Shown here piece after piece: positions 43,601-53,200 of a DNA stretch of 64,000 bases. Position 1 is the first letter of the stretch; every line of letters starts with the position of its first letter. The translations under genes were made by a program, and so were the position numbers. The notes beneath the pieces are model-generated. The model was not told where the DNA came from, searched no databases, and saw nothing but the letters and a program-made list of their open reading frames with translations. This DNA is from Patiria miniata (Eukaryota; Echinodermata; Asteroidea; Valvatida; Asterinidae), in NCBI RefSeq assembly GCF_015706575.1, contig NW_024037053.1, positions 4,278,001 to 4,342,000 on the forward strand, in the 5' to 3' direction.

Positions 43601-46103
43601 AATATGATTCTGGAGCCGGTGATGAAACCGAAACTGTAGTGAAGCAATAGTTTCAAAAACGCCTTTCATGAAATCCTGGCTTTGATTTCACTTTTGCCTT
43701 CTCTTAGGGTGGCCCTATCATCCACTCAGCCACAGCTCCCAAGAAACTGACGGCAGGCTACTGGTCGCCCAGCCGACCGGCTGTCTTCTTCATTGGACGT
43801 AGCGATGGCAACATCGATATCTGGGACCTTCTGGATAAGACCCATGAGCCGTCCCTGTCACAGAACGTGTCCGCTTCGACCATCACCCAGATCTATCCAT
43901 GGGTTGTTAACAGTAAGTCAGCACCATACAGACTTCCAGGTGTTTCATATATGCACCAATCTGGTGACAGTATATAACAGGAAGCCTGAATATTCGGATG
44001 ACTGTGATGCATTTCTGTGATCAAGTCTGTCACAAGTTTTCACAAGTCCCCACAAATCCTCACAAATCCTTACAAGTCCATCACAAGCTCTAAACAGTCC
44101 TCAGATGTCATCACAGTTCCCCACAAGTCCATCACAAGTCCTCACAAATCCTCACAAGTCTATCACAAGTCCGAAAAAGTCCTCAAAAGTCCTAAGTCCT
44201 CAAAAGTCCCCACAAGTCAATCACAAGTCATCACAAGTCCATCACAAGTCCATCACAAGTCCATTACAAGTCCATCACAAGTCCATCACAAGTCCATCAC
44301 AAGTCCATCACAAGTCCATCACAAGTCCATCACAAGTCCATCACAAGTCCATCACAAGTCCATCACAAGTCCATCACAAGTCCATCACAAGTCCATCACA
44401 AGTGCATCACAAGTGCATCACAAGTCCATCACAAGTCCATCACAAGTCCATCACAAGTCCATCGCAAGTCCATCGCAAGTCCATCGCAAGTCCATCACAA
44501 GTCCATCGCAAGTCCATCACAAGTCCATCACAAGTCCATCACAAGTCCCTGCAAGTCCATCACAAGTCCATCACAAGTCCATCACAAGTCCATCACAAGT
44601 CCATCACAAGTCATCACAAGTCCTTCAGTCTCAAGTCAAGTCTCTAGCTATTCAAATGAACTACAAAGGCATTCCTTTGTCATTGTTCACCCTGTTACTT
44701 GTGAATGGACTTGTGATTTACATTTGATTGGACTTGTTTTGGAGTTGTGATGGACTCGACTACAACGCTGGACAATGTGATTTCTCTCATCTTGGGGCAA
44801 CCACCAGGTTGGATGAGGAACACTCTAGCTGAGAGGATGTATCCGAATGATTATTTTTGTTATCTGCAGGCAAGCAGCAGCTTTTGGCGGTCTCTGACAG
44901 TGTTGGGACTTTACACATCTTAGAAGTGCCCTGGTCACTGCGTCATGCTACCGTTGGAGAGGTTAGCTCTTGTCATTATTCATTTCTAATCTTTTTCATA
45001 GCAGCTAGTTGTCATAAATAACGCAAAATCTTGTATTTTCTCCACCCATGTTCATTTTTACCATCTAATCTGAAATGGTGTAAAAATATTTTTGAGGAAA
45101 AAAAAGTTGAAACCAAAAGTTGGGAGGATGAAATCTGAGTGAATACAACTTTTCTTTTGGAGTATGTTGGCATTGATTGCATTTGATAGCTTTTGATGGG
45201 ATCCAATTGAATTTGGTTGCATTTGATTGCAGTTATTTGAATTTGATAGGATTTCGATTGCATCTAATGGCTTTCTGTTTCCATCATCAGTTGTCCAGCA
45301 TGACCAGTTACATCGAGCGCGAGGTCAAGCGCTTGGAGTACATCGACAAACGGCAGGACTTCCACGTCCAGAACAAACGCAAGATGGAGGCCGAAGAGGC
45401 GGAAAAGAAGGTAACCAAGCTCAAAATGATCTTGGAAGATGCGGTCAAACTGTAGACCAGCTGTAGCCTATAAGTCATGTACATGATGTGAAAGTCTGTT
45501 CTTATAATGCACAACTACTCACGTGGTCGTGACTGTCAATTGAAAAGGATTCCCATTAGTTTGTTGAACGTCAGTTGGTGCATGGAGCGTTTTATAGCAT
45601 GTGGAACACCAATTTGTGTGCAGTGCTGTGCTAGCCCCAATGCGAAAGTGACCTCGTGACCCAATTGTCCATGTCTGAAATAAATTAGTAGCTGGTCAGT
45701 GGAGATCTGAGGCATGTGTTGTTGCGAGGGCCTAAGGGACAAGGTGATTGATTGCCAAGCAAGGCATATGCTGAAGTTTGTTACTAACCAACAGAGAGAC
45801 AGATCATACCTGCACTGTATAAAGACACATTATTATTATCTGCCAAATTCATCTCAAGAAAGCAAGCAGACCGCAGTGCCGAGTTGTGTAAATATTTAAA
45901 TTAACTTGACCTTTTGACCTTGTGTCAAAGTTCACCTCTCCTCCGTCTCCTCTCCACAGATGGTTCAGCCTCCCGAACCGAGCACGGAGGAAGTCGAGAG
46001 CAAGATGCGAGTCGGTTACCTTGACTACGTCGAAGAAGAGAAGAAGTTCTTGGCGGCGTTAGGATTGTCGGTGGAGCCAGAGGAACCACTGCCGGAGGTG
46101 TAG
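31659..46103 (+). CDS. DNAI3: Axonemal dynein intermediate chain 3 (WDR63)
   Basis: Intermediate chain of inner-arm dynein f/I1 in motile cilia; also reported to restrain Arp2/3. Exons: 31659-31893, 32440-32502, 32635-32810, 33244-33348, 33536-33712, 33916-34115, 34288-34404, 35063-35174, 35449-35652, 36842-37021, 39531-39653, 40566-40639, 40930-41065, 42112-42196, 42857-42993, 43207-43270, 43371-43501, 43708-43912, 44870-44961, 45291-45410, 45960-46103. They sum to 2,880 nt, 959 residues (human 891). The Ser/Lys-rich N-terminus is longer than in human. Conserved blocks include FDPDFKMGQNFYIALTEE, YQSFTDLQFSKDKAITCIEW, DDIFSFKFCPSDPNIIAGGC (WD repeats), FYKDLILAVGGWNFTLWKEG and a coiled-coil C-terminus (EREVKRLEYIDKRQD). 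All junctions are GT-AG in phase. Introns carry many repeats. Confidence 0.96.
31950..32207. mobile_element. Foldback element with tRNA-like interior, copy in DNAI3 intron 1
   Basis: It contains AGGTTTTGCCCTTCACCGAC, the interior GGTTTTGCCC ... ATCACTCGGCTGGGACTCC and CTTACCACTCGACCACCGAG. The reverse complement of the last resembles a tRNA D-arm region (CTCGGTGGTCGAGTGGTAAG). The first motif recurs at 32,182-32,205 in the same orientation, so this copy is rearranged relative to 20,050-20,311. Confidence 0.6.
32917..33059. mobile_element. hAT-like MITE, copy B (DNAI3 intron 3)
   Basis: A 143-bp inverted counterpart of 21,417-21,562. Ends CAGACATGCAACTTTTCC and, in reverse complement, CAGGCGTGCAACTGGGAA. 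Flanked by a TTACTTG duplication (32,910-32,916 and 33,060-33,066), consistent with a hAT-type 7-8 bp duplication. Confidence 0.75.
34490..34990. repeat. 11-bp array with 99-bp higher-order period (DNAI3 intron 7)
   Basis: The array is made of 11-bp units in the reverse orientation (GATTAGCTTGT, GATTTACTTAT and variants). The marker TGATTGACTGGGAATTTGAC recurs near 34,614, 34,712, 34,812 and 34,911, that is every 98-100 bp or nine units. The left flank has a CAAGTCATTGTTC remnant like the core of the other copies. Confidence 0.8.
35807..36320. mobile_element. TTAA-inserting MITE with central palindrome, copy 2
   Basis: In DNAI3 intron 9, flanked by TTAA (35,803-35,806 and 36,321-36,324). Nearly identical to 22,381-22,893 in the same orientation, including the 34-bp palindrome (near 36,128-36,161). 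The close match suggests recent activity relative to the other repeats here. Confidence 0.85.
36325..36756. mobile_element. Diverged inverted third copy of the TTAA MITE, truncated
   Basis: Starting at the shared TTAA, AGGTAAAATATACAACAG, GCAAACATCGAAAAATAAAA and later CAGGTCAGTGTAACAGTATT run antiparallel to the neighbouring copy. The palindrome is degenerate here (TTTCCAATGATGG / CCATCGTTGGAAA). The far terminus is missing. Much older than copies 1 and 2. Confidence 0.75.
38148..38171 (+). CDS. DNAI3: Candidate 24-nt micro-exon of DNAI3
   Basis: In the 2.5-kb intron between 37,021 and 39,531, a pyrimidine-rich tract with TTTCCCATGCAG is followed by 24 nt and a donor GTAATA. It encodes HYGRGRDQ. 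Both neighbouring junctions are phase 0 and 24 nt is a whole number of codons, so inclusion would keep the frame (967 residues). No homologous segment was recognised, hence only a candidate alternative exon. Confidence 0.35.
38225..38420. repeat. 11-bp repeat element, degenerate copy (DNAI3)
   Basis: Units such as CATCACAAGGC, AATCACAAATC and AGTCATCACAAGTCAGTCAC, with indels, lie in the same intron as the micro-exon candidate. The core is not recognisable. Confidence 0.5.
38788..38859 (+). tRNA. tRNA-like sequence, probably a SINE or pseudo-tRNA
   Basis: It folds as a 72-nt cloverleaf: acceptor GGCTGGA/TCCAGTC with one G-T, D-arm GCTCAGTTGGTAGAGC, anticodon stem CCGGA/TCCGG. The loop ACGGCAA would give GGC (Ala), but position 33 is C, not U, and the T-stem has a central A-A mismatch. 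Imperfect flanking repeats AGAGAT(A)TTGACGT near 38,756 and 38,874 look like a target duplication from retroposition. Not expected to be a working tRNA. Confidence 0.6.
39250..39351. mobile_element. Short palindromic MITE, second copy
   Basis: CCCCCTTCAATGGCG, then TTAGCTATTGTTCAGATAA, CACAATAGCTAGCACAATG and CCATTGAGGGGG. It matches the element at 1,005-1,110 in reverse orientation. Intronic in DNAI3. Confidence 0.6.
39579..40210 (+). repeat. Tandem amplification of DNAI3 exon 12 end plus donor
   Basis: The last ~75 nt of the exon 39,531-39,653, its GTAAAC donor and ~65 nt of CAA-rich intron are repeated in tandem. The shared motif GTGCTGTCTC starts at 39,580, 39,719, 39,865, 40,003 and 40,144, so the period is about 140 bp with four extra copies. 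The copies keep the donor but lack the original acceptor and the 5' half of the exon, and diverge by scattered substitutions and indels. They look like non-coding pseudo-exons. Confidence 0.85.
40262..40518. mobile_element. Foldback element with tRNA-like interior, copy in DNAI3 intron 11
   Basis: It contains CTTACCACTCGACCACCGAG, TACGTCGGGGTGATGTAATT, AATATTAGGTTTTGCCC and AAAAATCACTCGGGTGGG, in the order seen at 31.95 kb. It lies directly downstream of the exon-derived array. Confidence 0.6.
41529..42057. mobile_element. TTAA-inserting MITE, second family
   Basis: A 529-bp element in DNAI3 intron 13, flanked by TTAA (41,525-41,528 and 42,058-42,061). The left end AGCTACAGTCCATCATTTG matches the right end in reverse complement, AGGTATAGTCCATCATTTG. 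The interior has an unusually CpG-rich core (CGCGACGTCGCGCAC, CCGCGCGCGCGTG). It ends 54 bp before the next exon's acceptor. Confidence 0.8.
42328..42835. repeat. 11-bp repeat array (DNAI3 intron 14)
   Basis: About 500 bp of units AATCACAAGTC, CAATCACAAGC and CCATCACAAGT, all in one orientation, run to within 22 bp of the exon at 42,857. Because 11 is not a multiple of three, all three forward frames read a similar Ser/Gln/His-rich repeat. The open frames here are therefore artefacts. Confidence 0.85.
44018..44765. repeat. 11-bp repeat element, longest copy with core and inverted arm
   Basis: About 610 bp of (CATCACAAGTC)n, very homogeneous between 44,225 and 44,600, lead into the core (TAGCTATTCAAATGAACTA ... 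TTTGTCATTGTTCACCCTG). A short inverted arm follows (ACTTGTGAATGGACTTGTGA). It lies in DNAI3 intron 18. The apparent 236-codon frame of HHKSITSPSQV repeats is an artefact of the 11-bp period. Confidence 0.85.
45679..45684 (+). terminator. Possible intronic polyadenylation signal of DNAI3
   Basis: AATAAA in the last DNAI3 intron is followed by GT-rich sequence (GGCATGTGTTGTTGCG near 45,712). If exon 45,291-45,410 is read through, 14 further in-frame residues (VTKLKMILEDAVKL) precede a TAG. A short isoform could end here. Confidence 0.4.
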
Positions 46104-46246
46104 TCAAAAACAAAACTTTAATCCACTAAAAATTCACCACAATTTTTTTTCTTCCAGAACTCAATTTTTGATGTATTTCCAAAGTGTGCCTGATTTTAAG
46201 ATACTGTTACACATGCGTTACACTGGGGGGGGGGGGGGGGGGGGGG

Positions 46247-46542
46247 AGTGTGGCCTAGTGGTTAGGATTCGTGACTCCTGATCAGACGGTCGGGGGTTCG
46301 AAGCCAGCTGCTGGTCATATGTTGTGCCCTTGGGTCAGCCACTTCACCCCCACTTGCCTCTCTCCACCCAGGAGTATAAATGGGTACCGGCATTAGCTGG
46401 GAGTAACCTGCGATGGACTAGCATCCCGTCCAGGGGGAATAGAAATATTCTCAGTCGTAACATGCCACTGAAACTGGCAATAAACGCCGGCCTGATTGTC
46501 CACATTGGCTTGTGACAGACTTTACTTACTTACTTACTTAAA
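46247..46542 (+). mobile_element. tRNA-Glu-derived SINE with TTAC tail
   Basis: The head GTGTGGCCTAGTGGTTAGGA resembles tRNA-Glu, with A box TGGCCTAGTGG and B box GGTTCGAAGCC. The body has GGAGTATAAATGGGTACCGG and AATAAACGCCGGCCTG, and it ends in (TTAC)n. A run of about 22 G precedes it. It lies 140 bp after the DNAI3 stop. Its AATAAA at 46,479-46,484 is the nearest polyadenylation signal downstream. Confidence 0.85.
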
Positions 46543-46807
46543 TTGTGCCTACAAAATGTTTCTCATAACCTCAAAGAAACTTCTAGAGTTAATTGAATAT
46601 TGAAAATAATTTTGAAAAACTCTGGGTGTATGTATTCATTTTTGTAAGTTGTATTATCTAGATTTTAAAAATTTCTGGAGTTTCCGTCCATTTATAAATA
46701 GAAGTCCTTACGTTTATTTCAGTTTTATACCATAAATGTAAATATATTTTGTGTTTGGACACATAAAGTGTTTGATAACAGGACAAAAAGAAGTTCCGTC
46801 CAACTAA

Positions 46808-47178
46808 AGGGTGAGCAAAAAAGTAAATTTTCAAGTTAGGGAATTTTAAACACACCACTTTATTAAAGTTCTGTCCACGGATCACAAAAAGGTAAGTGTT
46901 CTCTCAGCAAAACGAAAACAAATCACATAGTGTGTGTGAATTGTTTTCGTTTTGCTGAAAGAACGCACACCTTTTTGTTGTGATCTGTGGACGGAACTTA
47001 AAACGGTGTTTGTGTTTAAAATTCCGTAACTTGAAAAGTATGAGTGATTTGAATGATTCTTGTACTAAAAGAAAGCTTATGAATTGGGCTTTCATATCCT
47101 AGATTTTGAAAGTGCTACATGCAGATTCACTAAAGCTATAGCCCTGACATTTGGTTTTTTTTTTTTTTTACTCACCCT
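46808..47178. mobile_element. Long-hairpin MITE
   Basis: Outer ends AGGGTGAGCAAAAAAGTAAA and, in reverse complement, AGGGTGAGTAAAAAAAAAAA. Inside, 46,826-47,039 forms a ~95-bp imperfect stem (TTCAAGTTAGGGAATTTTAA, GTCCACGGATCACAA, CAGCAAAACGAAAACAA and their complements). A fragment of the same family lies in ASF1 intron 3. Confidence 0.7.
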
Positions 47179-47289
47179 GAAGATGCTCCTGTGATTTGAA
47201 ACCTCAAATTTTTGTTATAAATGTCAAATGAGCTGTTAAATAATAGCACCATATTTCCATTAAGTTTGATCATTTAAAAAAAATCAATA

Positions 47290-50200
47290 AAATTGTAAGG
47301 GATTAACCTTGCATATGAAGTTAAATATGAGAGTGTTTGCCTTTCTCCAGAAATCCCCGTTTTTTTGTCACTATTATTTTGTGATATATTTTTCTTTAGT
47401 GGGCCTAGGAACTTAAATTAATCGTTTCCTGTTTTTGAAGAAAAATCTTATTTCCTGATTTTTGATCAAAAATTAACATGTGATAATTTAAAATGTCTAA
47501 ATTTCATCAAAATTGATGAAACGAAAAGGCGTTAACCCTACTTGTTTAATTTAAATTTGATAATTCAAAGCCTTTAACCAAATTTGGCCAAAAATTGACT
47601 ATTCTCCAAACAACATTTTTCGCAGATCTGGCAAAAATCATCTATTTTAGGGGGAGGAAATACATGTAAAGAAAAACAAAATTGAAAAAAAAAACCAAGG
47701 GGTTAGCCTTGCATTTTTAACCAAATTTGGCCAAAAATTGAATTTTCTCCAAACACGCAGAAATACCTAAGGTGACGGGTGGAGCATGAATCAATATTCA
47801 AACACCCACATTTTGGCAGATCTAAGCAAAAATCTTACATTTTTGGGGAGGAAATACATCAAAATAAAACAGAATTTTGACTGTTTTTACCCCAAATTTT
47901 CGGCCACATTTTCTTTTCAAAGGCACATCTGTCCCCGAATCGAATTAGAATATGTTCAGGGTTATCTTAGGCATCTTTACTGCAAGTTTCAAGGATTGTC
48001 ATTTTTTGGCCAAAATTGACAAAAAAAACAAGGGGTTAGCCTTACATTTTTAACCAAATTTGGCCAAAACTTGAATTTTCTCCAAACAACGCAGAAAAAC
48101 CTCTGGAGACGAGTGGAGCATGAATCAATATTCAAACACCCACATTTTGGCAGATCTGGGCAAATATCATCCATTTTTGGGGAGGAAATACATGTAAATA
48201 AAACCGAATTTTGACTGTTTTTACCCCAAATTTTCGGCCAAATTTTCGTTGTATTGGCACATCTGTTCCCAAATCGAATTGGAATGTGTTCAGGGTTATC
48301 TTAGGCATCTTTCCTGCAAGTTTCAAGGATTTCATTTTTTGGCCAAAATTGAAAAAAAAACAAGGGGTTAGCCTTACATTTTTCATCAAAATTGGCCAAA
48401 AAATGACTTTTCTCAAAACAACGCAGAAAAACCTCTGGAGACGAGTGGAGCATGAATCAATATTCAGACACCCACATTTCGGCAGATCTGGCAAATATCA
48501 TCCATTTTGAAGGGAGGAAATACATGTAAATAAAACCGAATTTTGACTGTTTTTACCCTAAATTTTCGGCCAAATTTTCTTTTCAAAGGCACATCTGTTC
48601 CCAAATCGGATTGGAATGTGTTCAGGGCTACATTAGGCATCTTTCCTGCAAGTTTCAAGGAATGTCATTTTTTGGCCAAAATTGACAAAAAAAACAAGGG
48701 GTTAGCCTTACATTTTTAACCAAATTTGGCCAAAAATTGAATTTTCTCCAAACAACGCAGAAAAACCTCTGGAGACGAGTGGAGCATGAATCAATATTCA
48801 AACACCCACATTTTGGCAGATCTGGGCAAATATCATCCATTTTTGGGGGAGGAAATACATGTAAATAAAACCGAATTTTGACTGTTTTTACCCCAAATTT
48901 TCGGCCAAATTTTCTTTGTATTGGCACATCTGTTCCCAAATCGAATTGGAATGTGTTCAGAGTTATCTTAGGCATCTTTCCTGCAAGTTTCAAGGAATTT
49001 CATTTTTTGGCCAAAATTGAAAAAAAAACAAGGGGTTAGCCTTACATTTTTCATCAAAATTGGCCAAAAAATGACTTTTCTCAAAACAACGCAGAAATTC
49101 CTCTGCAGACGAGTGGAGCATGAATCAATATTCAGACACCCACATTTCGGCAGATCTAAGCAAATATCATCCATTTTGAAGGGAGGAAATACATGTAAAT
49201 AAAACCGAATTTTGACTGTTTTTACCCTAAATTTTCGGCCAAATTTTCTTTTCAAAGGCACATCTGTTCCCAAATCGGATTGGAATGTGTTCAGGGCTAC
49301 ATTAGGCATCTTTCCTGCAAGTTTCAAGGAATGTCATTTTTTGGCCAAAATTGACAAAAAAAACAAGGGGTTAGCCTTACATTTTTAACCAAATATGGCC
49401 AAAAATTGAATTTTCTCCAAACAACGCAGAAAAACCTCTGGAGACGAGTGGAGCATGAATCAATATTCAAACACCCACATTTTGGCAGATCTGGGCAAAT
49501 ATCATCCATTTTTGGGGGAGGAAATACATGTAAATAAAACCGAATTTTGACTGTTTTTGCCCCAAATTTTCGGCCAAATTTTCTTTGTATTGGCACATCT
49601 GTTCCCAAATCGAATTGGAATGTGTTCAGGATTATCTTAGGCATCTTTCCTGCAAGTTTCAAGGAATTTCATTTTTTGGCCAAAATTGAAAAAAAAACAG
49701 GGGGTTAGCCTTACATTTTTCATCAAAATTGGCCAAAAAATGACTTTTCTCAAAACAACGCAGAAATTCCTCTGGAGACGAGTGGAGCATGAATCAATAT
49801 TCAGACACCCACATTTCGGCAGATCTAAGCAAATATCATCCATTTTGAAGGGAGGAAATACATGTAAATAAAACCGAATTTTGACTGTTTTTACCCTAAA
49901 TTTTCGGCCAAATTTTCTTTTCAAAGGCACATCTGTTCCCAAATCGGATTGGAATGTGTTCAGGGCTACATTAGGCATCTTTCCTGCAAGTTTCAAGGAA
50001 TGTCATTTTTTGGCCAAAATTGACAAAAAAAACAAGGGGTTAGCCTTACATTTTTAACCAAATTTGGCCAAAAATTGAATTTTCTCCAAACAACGCAGAA
50101 AAACCTCTGGAGACGAGTGGAGCATGAATCAATATTCAAACACCCACATTTTGGCAGATCTGGGCAAATATCATCCATTTTTGGGGGAGGAAATACATGT

Positions 50201-53200
50201 AAATAAAACCGAATTTTGACTGTTTTTGCCCCAAATTTTCGGCCAAATTTTCTTTGTATTGGCACATCTGTTCCCAAATCGAATTGGAATGTGTTCAGGG
50301 TTATCTTAGGCATCTTTCCTGCAAGTTTCAAGGAATTTCATTTTTTGGCCAAAATTGAAAAAAAAAACAGGGGGTTAGCCTTACATTTTTCATCAAAATT
50401 TGCCAAAAAATGACTTTTCTCAAAACAACGCAGAAATTCCTCTGGAGACGAGTGGAGCATGAATCAATATTCAGACACCCACATTTCGGCAGATCTAAGC
50501 AAATATCATCCATTTTGAAGGGAGGAAATACATGTAAATAAAACCGAATTTTGACTGTTTTTACCCTAAATTTTCGGCCAAATTTTCTTTTCAAAGGCAC
50601 ATCTGTTCCCAAATCGGATTGGAATGTGTTCAGGGCTACATTAGGCATCTTTCCTCCAAGTTTCAAGGAATGTCATTTTTTGGCCAAAATTGACAAAAAA
50701 AACAAGGGGTTAGCCTTACATTTTTTATCAAATTTGGCCAAAAATTGAATTTTCTCCAAACAACGCAGAAAAACCTCTGGAGACGAGTGGAGCATGAATC
50801 AATATTCAAACACCCACATTTTGGCAGATCTGGGCAAATATCATCCATTTTTGGGGGAGGAAATACATGTAAATAAAACCGAATTTTGACTGTTTTTGCC
50901 CCAAATTTTCGGCCAAATTTTCTTTGTATTGGCACATCTGTTCCCAAATCGAATTGGAATGTGTTCAGGGCTACATTAGGCATCTTTCCTGAAGTTTCAA
51001 GGAATGTCATTTTTTGGCCAAAATTGACAAAAAAAACAAGGGGTTAGCCTTACATTTTTAACCAAATTTGGCCAAAAAATGACTTTTCTCAAAACAACCA
51101 GAAATTCCTCTGGAGACGAGTGGAGCATGAATCAATATTCAGACACCCACATTTCGGCAGATCTAAGCAAATATCATCCATTTTGAAGGGAGGAAATACA
51201 TGTAAATAAAACCGAATTTTGACTGTTTTTACCCTAAATTTTCGGCCAAATTTTCTTTTCAAAGGCACATCTGTTCCCAAATCGGATTGGAATGTGTTCA
51301 GGGCTACATTAGGCATCTTTCCTGCAAGTTTCAAGGAATGTCATTTTTTGGCCAAAATTGACAAAAAAAACAAGGGGTTAGCCTTACATTTTAAACCAAA
51401 TTTGGCCAAAAATTGAATTTTCTCCAAACAACGCAGAAAAACCTCTGGAGAAGAGTGGAGCATGAATCAATATTCAAACACCCACATTTTGGCAGATCTG
51501 GGCAAATATCATCCATTTTTGGGGGAGGAAATACATGTAAATAAAACAAAATTTTGACTGTTTTACCCCAAATTTTCGGCCAAATTTTCTTTTCAAAGGC
51601 ACATCTGTTCCCAAATCGAAATTGGAATGAGTTCAGGGTTATCTTAGGCATCTTTCCTGCAAGTTTCAAGGAATTTCATTTTTTGGCCAAAATTGAAAAA
51701 AAAACAAGGGGTTAGCCTTACATTTTTCATCAAAATTGGCCAAAAAATGACTTTTCTCAAAACAACGCAGAAATTCCTCTGGAGAGGAGTGGAGCATGAA
51801 TCAATATTCAGACACCCACATTTCGGCAGATCTAAGCAAATATCATCCATTTTGAAGGGAGGAAATACATGTAAATAAAACCGAATTTTGACTGTTTTTA
51901 CCCTAAATTTTCGGCCAAATTTTCTTTTCAAAGGCACATCTGTTCCCAAATCGGATTGGAATGTGTTCAGGGCTACATTAGGCATCTTTCCTGCAAGTTT
52001 CAAGGAATGTCATTTTTTGGCCAAAATTGACAAAAAAAAACAAGGGGTTAGCCTTACATTTTTAACCAAATTTGGCCAAAAATTGAATTTTCTCCAAACA
52101 ACGCAGAAAAACCTCTGGAGACGAGTGGAGCATGAATCAATATTCAAACACCCACATTTTGGCAGATCTGGGCAAATATCATCCATTTTGGGGGAGGAAA
52201 TACATGTAAATAAAACCGAATTTTGACTGTTTTTACCCCAAATTTTCGGCCAAATTTTCGTTGTATTGGCACATCTGTTCCCAAATCGAATTGGAATGTG
52301 TTCAGGGTTATCTTAGGCATCTTTCCTGCAAGTTTCAAGGAATTTCATTTTTTGGCCAAAATTGAAAAAAAAAAAGGGGTTAGCCTTACATTTTTCATCA
52401 AAATTGGCCAAAAAATGACTTTTCTCAAAACAACGCAGAAATTCCTCTGGAGACGAGTGGAGCATGAATCAATATTCAGACACCCACATTTCGGCAGATC
52501 TAAGCAAATATCATCCATTTTGAAGGGAGGAAATACATGTAAATAAAACCGAATTTTGACTGTTTTTACCCCAAATTTTCGGCCAAATTTTCTTTTCCAA
52601 GGCACATCTGTTCCCAAATCGGATTGGAATGTGTTCAGGGCTACATTAGGCATCTTTCCTGCAAGTTTCAAGGAATGTCATTTTTTGGCCAAAATTGACA
52701 AAAAAAACAAGGGTTAGCCTTACATTTTTAACCAAATTTGGCCAAAAATTGAATTTTCTCCAAACAACGCAGAAAAACCTCTGGAGACGAGTGGAGCATG
52801 AATCAATATTCAGACACCCACATTTCGGCAGATCTAAGCAAATATCATCCATTTTGAAGGGAGGAAATACATGTAAATAAAACCGAATTTTGACTGTTTT
52901 TACCCCAAATTTTCAGCCAAATTTTCTTTTCAAAGGCACATCTGTTCCCAAATCGGATTGGAATGTGTTCAGGGCTACATTAGGCATCTTTCCTGAAAGT
53001 TTCAAGGAATGTCATTTTTTGGCCAAAATTGAAAAAAAAACAAGGGGTTAGCCTTACATTTTTAACCAAATTTGGCCAAAAATTGAATTTTCTCCAAACA
53101 ACGCAGAAAAACCTCTGGAGACGAGTGGAGCATGCATGAATCAATATTCAAACACCCACATTTTGGCAGATCTGGGCAAATATCATCCATTTTTGGGGGA

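Noticed and set aside
44017-44727. 236-codon Ser/Gln/His-rich repeat protein
   Set aside because: It is produced by an 11-bp tandem array inside a DNAI3 intron; all three frames give the same repeat.
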